Shown here piece by piece: positions 4,365 to 7,432 of a DNA stretch of 7,432 bases. The stretch lies in assembly GCA_017995595.1 (NCBI GenBank), contig JAGOIO010000067.1, forward strand, positions 1-7,432. Reading direction: 5' to 3'. A model generated the notes under the pieces. That model did not search any database. It was not told the origin of the DNA and saw nothing but the letters and a program-made list of their open reading frames with translations. Position numbers and translations under genes: made by a program. The DNA comes from a bacterium (GTDB lineage: Bacteria; Cyanobacteriota; Vampirovibrionia; Gastranaerophilales; Gastranaerophilaceae). Position 1 is the stretch's first letter. Each line of letters begins with the position of its first letter.

Positions 4365-5237
4365 ATGAGCAAATATGATGAGTATAAAGAATTGGTTGAG
4401 AAAAAGCTTGATGAGTTTTTGCCAGTTGAGTATCCTGAGAATATCTTTAAATCAATGAGATACAGCGTTTTAGCAGGTGGAAAGAGATTGAGACCTGTTA
4501 TGTGTTTAGAAGCGTGCAGAGTTTTGGGTGGAAATGTTGAAGATGCAGTTCCGACAGCTTGTGCGATAGAGATGCTACATGCACAAAGTCTTATTCATGA
4601 TGATTTACCGTGTATGGATAATGATGATTACAGACGTGGAAAACTTACTAATCATAAAGTCTTTGGTGAAGCTACCGCTGTTTTAGCCGGTGATGCACTT
4701 TTAACTTTTGCTCCGCAATTGATTATTGAAAAATCAAAAAATATTTCTTCAGAAAAAATAGTTAAAATAATAAATGAATATTGCAAGGCTGCCGGTGCAT
4801 ACGGAATTATTGCCGGTCAAATTGTTGATATAGAATCTGAACATAAGAAAATTTCTGCAAAAACTTTAGAATATTTGCATACTCATAAAACTGCGGATTT
4901 ATTTAAGTTGGCACTTAGAGCGGGAGCTATTATTGCAGGTGCTGATGATGATAAAATTGATGCGATTACTGAATTTGGTCAAAATTTGGGTTTTGCATTT
5001 CAGATTTGTGATGATATTTTAGATGAAACTTCTTCTTTTGAAGAAATGGGAAAAACTTTAGGTAAAGATAAAGCTGAAGAAAAATCAACTTATACTTCAC
5101 TTTTCGGACTTGATAAGGCAAGATGTGAAGTTAGTTGCCTTTTAGATAAAGCTTGTGCTATAATGTCTGCCAAAGGGTTTGACTCAGAGATTTTTAGCGA
5201 AATTACAGACAGTATAAAGAGAAAGGCTTGTTCTTAA
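4365..5237 (+). CDS. ispA: Polyprenyl diphosphate synthase (IspA/CrtE type; FPP or GGPP synthase)
   Basis: This is a cytosolic, Mg-dependent head-to-tail prenyltransferase that extends allylic diphosphates with isopentenyl diphosphate to C15 or C20. From ATG 4365 it has 290 residues, normal for the family. G38-G-K-R-L-R-P44 binds isopentenyl diphosphate. The first aspartate-rich motif is D79-D-L-P-C-M-D85-N-D-D, in the bacterial long form with R90-R-G. The second is D216-D-I-L-D220, after F-Q-I-C, with G-K-T-L-G-K-D following. All catalytic Asp and Arg residues are present. Five residues before the first motif is Q74, where typical bacterial FPP synthases have Tyr; loss of that aromatic stop suggests a longer product such as GGPP. 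In-frame ATGs at 4329 and 4341 would add 12 or 8 basic residues outside the family core. None of the starts has an ideal ribosome site (AAGG is only 2 bases before 4365), so the start is uncertain. Confidence 0.93.
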   Translation: MSKYDEYKELVEKKLDEFLPVEYPENIFKSMRYSVLAGGKRLRPVMCLEACRVLGGNVEDAVPTACAIEMLHAQSLIHDDLPCMDNDDYRRGKLTNHKVFGEATAVLAGDALLTFAPQLIIEKSKNISSEKIVKIINEYCKAAGAYGIIAGQIVDIESEHKKISAKTLEYLHTHKTADLFKLALRAGAIIAGADDDKIDAITEFGQNLGFAFQICDDILDETSSFEEMGKTLGKDKAEEKSTYTSLFGLDKARCEVSCLLDKACAIMSAKGFDSEIFSEITDSIKRKACS

Positions 5238-5239
5238 TT

Positions 5240-5704
5240 ATGTTAAAATACCAACTTTTAAATACAGGGTATGAAGCTCTATTAAGTGGTTTTATTGCTG
5301 CTTTTATTGCTCAAATTATAAAATTCTTTTTACATTTAATTGTTAAAAGAAAAGTGGATTTCAAAATATTTGCCACAACAGGCGGAATGCCAAGTTCTCA
5401 CTCTGCAGGAGTTTGTGGGCTTTCTACTGCCGTAGGTATTATTGCAGGTTTTGATTCTGTTTCTTTCGCTGTTTCTACTGGGTTTGCGATGGTAGTTATG
5501 TACGATGCGGCAGGGTTAAGAAGGGCTTCCGGTAAAATGGCGGTTTGCTTGAATAAAATTATGGACGACTTCTATAAACATGATGTTCAGTCTGTAGGCG
5601 GAAAACTTAAAGAATTGTTGGGACATACTCCTGTTGAAGTTTTTGCCGGAGCAATGCTTGGTATTCTTTACGCTTATTATATGCATTACTTTGTATTGCA
5701 GTAA
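5240..5704 (+). CDS. Divergent PAP2 family (DUF212) membrane protein
   Basis: The protein has 154 residues, the usual length of the DUF212/YuiD-like family. Signature blocks are G49-M-P-S-S-H-S-A56 with V58, V87-M-Y-D-A-A-G-L-R-R95 and L123-K-E-L-L-G-H-T-P-V-E-V-F-A-G137. The Ser-His of the first block corresponds to the phosphate-binding loop of PAP2 acid phosphatases and haloperoxidases. Hydrophobic segments at about 13-34, 57-72, 76-90 and 133-152 indicate an integral inner-membrane protein. The start at ATG 5240 is two bases after the preceding stop, with AAAGG at 5222-5226. A TTG at 5228, inside the upstream gene, is an in-frame but unlikely alternative. Tight linkage to a polyprenyl synthase is also known in cyanobacteria and suggests action on prenyl or lipid phosphates; the substrate is unproven. 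Confidence 0.94.
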   Translation: MLKYQLLNTGYEALLSGFIAAFIAQIIKFFLHLIVKRKVDFKIFATTGGMPSSHSAGVCGLSTAVGIIAGFDSVSFAVSTGFAMVVMYDAAGLRRASGKMAVCLNKIMDDFYKHDVQSVGGKLKELLGHTPVEVFAGAMLGILYAYYMHYFVLQ

Positions 5705-5724
5705 AACATTTTTGATGTTAGAAT
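5696..5724 (+). promoter_or_regulatory. Weak candidate promoter before the envelope protein
   Basis: TTGCAG (5696-5701) and TAGAAT (5719-5724) are 17 bases apart and would start transcription near 5731, ahead of the GAGGGA ribosome site. A small AACAT/ATGTT hairpin (5705-5719) lacks a T-run and is not a terminator. Read-through from the upstream genes is equally likely. Confidence 0.25.
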
Positions 5725-5753
5725 ATTTTTATTGAATGTGATTGAGGGATTTT

Positions 5754-7432
5754 GTGAAGAAAAATTTAGGGAAAAAATGTATTAATTCTCTTTTGCTTGC
5801 CGCAGTATTAATGTCTGCTCAAGTATCTTTTGCAAGCGTTCAAAACAGTCTTTTAAAAACAGATATAAAAGCTTCAGGTGATTCAATCAAAGTTAATTTA
5901 TATACTTCGCACCCGTACAATGAACCTTTGGTTGTTAATAAAAAAAGTGATAAAGAGTATGTTATTTATTTGCCTGAAACTGCAAATTCTCCTGCATCAA
6001 AAACGTTATCTCATTCTCCAAATGATTTAATTCAAGGGGTAGAAATCAAGTCTCAAGGTGGTAACGGTAAGAAAAGTTATACAAAAGTCAGAATTCTAAC
6101 AGCTCATGCTGTTGAAATTCAGCCGACTGTGCAACCGCTTATAACAAGCTCGTTCTCAATGACAGATGATGAGTATAGAACTTTAATGTCTCATGCAAAA
6201 CGTGCAAATGTGGCACCTGCAATAAGACCTAAAAAAGTTATTGTACAAAGTTCTGTTGCAACGGCTACAAAGAAGGCTAAACCAAATTTCGATTCAGCTA
6301 TTACTGCGGCTAAAGCTCAGAGCGTAAAAACAGCAAAAACAGCAAAGACTACAAAACTTGCAAAATCTTCTACTGCAAAATCAAGTCAAACTTCAAGAAT
6401 TGTTTTAAAGATGAAAGACAAAGTTGTTGTTCCAAAGGTTCTTTTAAAACAACTTGCTTCAAATACGCTATCATCTCAAAAGAGTGTTGATAAGGTTACA
6501 AAAGCTAAGGCTACAACAAAACTTGCTAAATCTCAAACTAAGCTTGCAAGTGCTTCAACTGCAACAAAAGCTCTAACAGAAAAGCCAATTAAGCCTGTAA
6601 CTACAGCAAATGCCGTTTCAACTTCAACAAAAGTTTCAAAAGAAACAGTTAAAACTACAAAAACTGTTGCAACTGCTTCAACTGCAACAAAGACACTTAA
6701 AGTTGCAAAAAGAACAAAATCTCTTGCTAAGTTGAAAAATCTTTTGGCATCTTCTGCAAATACTGTTGAAAGAACAATTAAGCCACAATCACAAGCGACA
6801 AAACAGACAAAACAAGTTCAGCCACAAGCAAAAGCTCCTGTACAAGTTCAACAAACTGCTAAATCGGCAGTTAAAATGCCTGTTGCAAAACAACCTGCAA
6901 ACCAAAATCAAGTCGCAAAGCAAGCTGTACCTGTTAAGCAACTTCAAAAAGCTCCTGTTACAACAAAGACAAATACCGGTAATGAAAATGTTGCAACAAA
7001 TGCACTTCATAAAACTCCGGCGATTAATCCTTACATAATCCTTGTTTTAAGTGCGTTCCCATTAATTTTACTTTTGATTTTAATAAGTAAGTTTAAAAAG
7101 GTAAAACCTCAGTACAATATGAATTATGAGGCTCAAAATCTTGCTAATTCAACAGAAGATGTAACTGTTCCGCCTGAAATGACTGTTCAACAACCACAAA
7201 TGCAGGAAAGTCAGCTTCAAACAAACTCAGAAAATCCGCAATTTGCAGGATTTGAACAACAAGCTCAAGAGCCTGATGTTATGTCTCAACAAGTAGTTGC
7301 AGAAAACTTACAAAAGCCTGAGACTGTTTCAGAACAAGAAGCTTCAGATTGGAAACAAGCTTATCAAAACTTTAAACAAGAACAACAAGCTTTGAATGAA
7401 GCAAAACAACAAGAAGTTGAGCAGGTTTCTCA
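5754..7432 (+). CDS. Large single-pass envelope protein, AMIN-like N-terminus (partial, 3' end missing)
   Basis: The frame is open from GTG 5754 to the window edge (559 codons and two bases). GAGGGA (5744-5749) lies 4 bases upstream, and an in-frame TGA at 5739-5741 excludes an earlier long start. Residues 1-27 form a Sec signal peptide ending V-S-F-A. About 34-123 is a small strand-rich domain with alternating hydrophobics (I-K-V-N-L-Y, E-Y-V-I-Y-L, K-V-R-I-L), similar in pattern to AMIN domains, but this is not certain. About 150-420 is a Lys/Ala/Thr/Ser/Gln-rich, probably extended linker with few aromatics. Residues 427-445 form one membrane helix followed by K-F-K-K-V-K, which puts the C-terminus in the cytoplasm. 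From 450 on it is Gln/Glu-rich, with a likely coiled coil near the edge (W-K-Q-A-Y onward). A periplasm-spanning anchor or machinery scaffold, comparable in layout to FimV/TspA proteins, is inferred; no enzyme motif is seen. Confidence 0.88.
   Translation, partial: MKKNLGKKCINSLLLAAVLMSAQVSFASVQNSLLKTDIKASGDSIKVNLYTSHPYNEPLVVNKKSDKEYVIYLPETANSPASKTLSHSPNDLIQGVEIKSQGGNGKKSYTKVRILTAHAVEIQPTVQPLITSSFSMTDDEYRTLMSHAKRANVAPAIRPKKVIVQSSVATATKKAKPNFDSAITAAKAQSVKTAKTAKTTKLAKSSTAKSSQTSRIVLKMKDKVVVPKVLLKQLASNTLSSQKSVDKVTKAKATTKLAKSQTKLASASTATKALTEKPIKPVTTANAVSTSTKVSKETVKTTKTVATASTATKTLKVAKRTKSLAKLKNLLASSANTVERTIKPQSQATKQTKQVQPQAKAPVQVQQTAKSAVKMPVAKQPANQNQVAKQAVPVKQLQKAPVTTKTNTGNENVATNALHKTPAINPYIILVLSAFPLILLLILISKFKKVKPQYNMNYEAQNLANSTEDVTVPPEMTVQQPQMQESQLQTNSENPQFAGFEQQAQEPDVMSQQVVAENLQKPETVSEQEASDWKQAYQNFKQEQQALNEAKQQEVEQVS
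6551..6691 (+). repeat. 18-bp direct repeat inside the Lys/Ala/Thr linker
   Basis: The same 18 bases, beginning TGCTTCAACT and ending GCAACAAA, occur at 6551-6568 and 6674-6691. In the reading frame they encode A-S-T-A-T-K. With many near-copies of GCAACAAA and AAAACAGC around them, this suggests that the linker grew by slippage or unequal exchange and that its length may vary between strains. Confidence 0.7.

Noticed and set aside
5705..5719. AACAT-TTTTG-ATGTT hairpin after the DUF212 gene
   Set aside because: A five-bp A/T-rich stem without a T-run is too weak to call a terminator.
6766..7038. Open frames on both strands within 6766-7038
   Set aside because: They are out of frame with the long envelope-protein gene that covers the region. 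They arise from its repetitive Lys/Gln codons and have no ribosome sites.
1..7432. CRISPR array, insertion sequence, phage or tRNA signals
   Set aside because: No regularly spaced repeats, transposase-like frames, terminal inverted repeats or cloverleaf sequences were seen on either strand.

Overview
The window is strongly AT-rich, intergenic DNA especially, and has short gene spacing, Sec-type signal peptides and standard stop codons. The polyprenyl synthase followed at once by a divergent PAP2 (DUF212) gene is an order also seen in cyanobacteria. Several secreted or lineage-type proteins have no obvious household name. Together this suggests a low-GC, non-photosynthetic relative of cyanobacteria (Gastranaerophilales/Vampirovibrionia type, gut or host-associated). 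That placement is an inference from gene content and style, not from a marker gene; another low-GC anaerobe is possible.

Layout. 136-1425 (+) encodes peptidase T, a cytosolic tripeptidase, with all catalytic residues present. Convergent to it is a two-gene minus-strand operon (2224 to 1451) with a recognisable promoter. It encodes two small secreted proteins: one with YD/RHS-like 'Y-x-Y-D-x-N-G' repeats and one of 88 residues with no recognised domain. Divergent from that operon is a third small secreted protein (2322-2687, +) of the PD-(D/E)XK-nuclease-like type. It has no ribosome binding site, and its -10 box sits so close to the ATG that the mRNA may be leaderless.

2688-3275 (+) is a regulatory island. 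It has a 200-base spacer with two palindromes, then a 62-residue ribbon-helix-helix (CopG-type) DNA-binding protein with a strong Shine-Dalgarno. About 170 bases of hairpin-rich non-coding sequence follow, ending in a textbook intrinsic terminator (3246-3275). No toxin gene lies beside the regulator.

3278-4174 (-) encodes a 298-residue protein without a signal peptide. It resembles the scaffold of zincin-type metallopeptidase or toxin domains, but the HExxH motif appears to be lost. 4286-4313 holds a good promoter for the final plus-strand group: an IspA/CrtE-type polyprenyl diphosphate synthase, a DUF212 membrane phosphatase-like protein two bases behind it, and a large, incomplete single-pass envelope protein running off the right edge. 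That last protein has a signal peptide, a small beta-rich N-terminal domain, a long Lys/Ala/Thr-rich linker, one membrane helix and a Gln/Glu-rich cytoplasmic tail.

Taken together, the right half is an isoprenoid/envelope block (prenyl diphosphate synthesis, then possible prenyl-phosphate handling, then an envelope-spanning protein). The middle is a small secreted-protein and regulator neighbourhood of unknown function. No mobile element, CRISPR array, tRNA or rRNA was seen. No gene-free stretch exceeds 300 bases.
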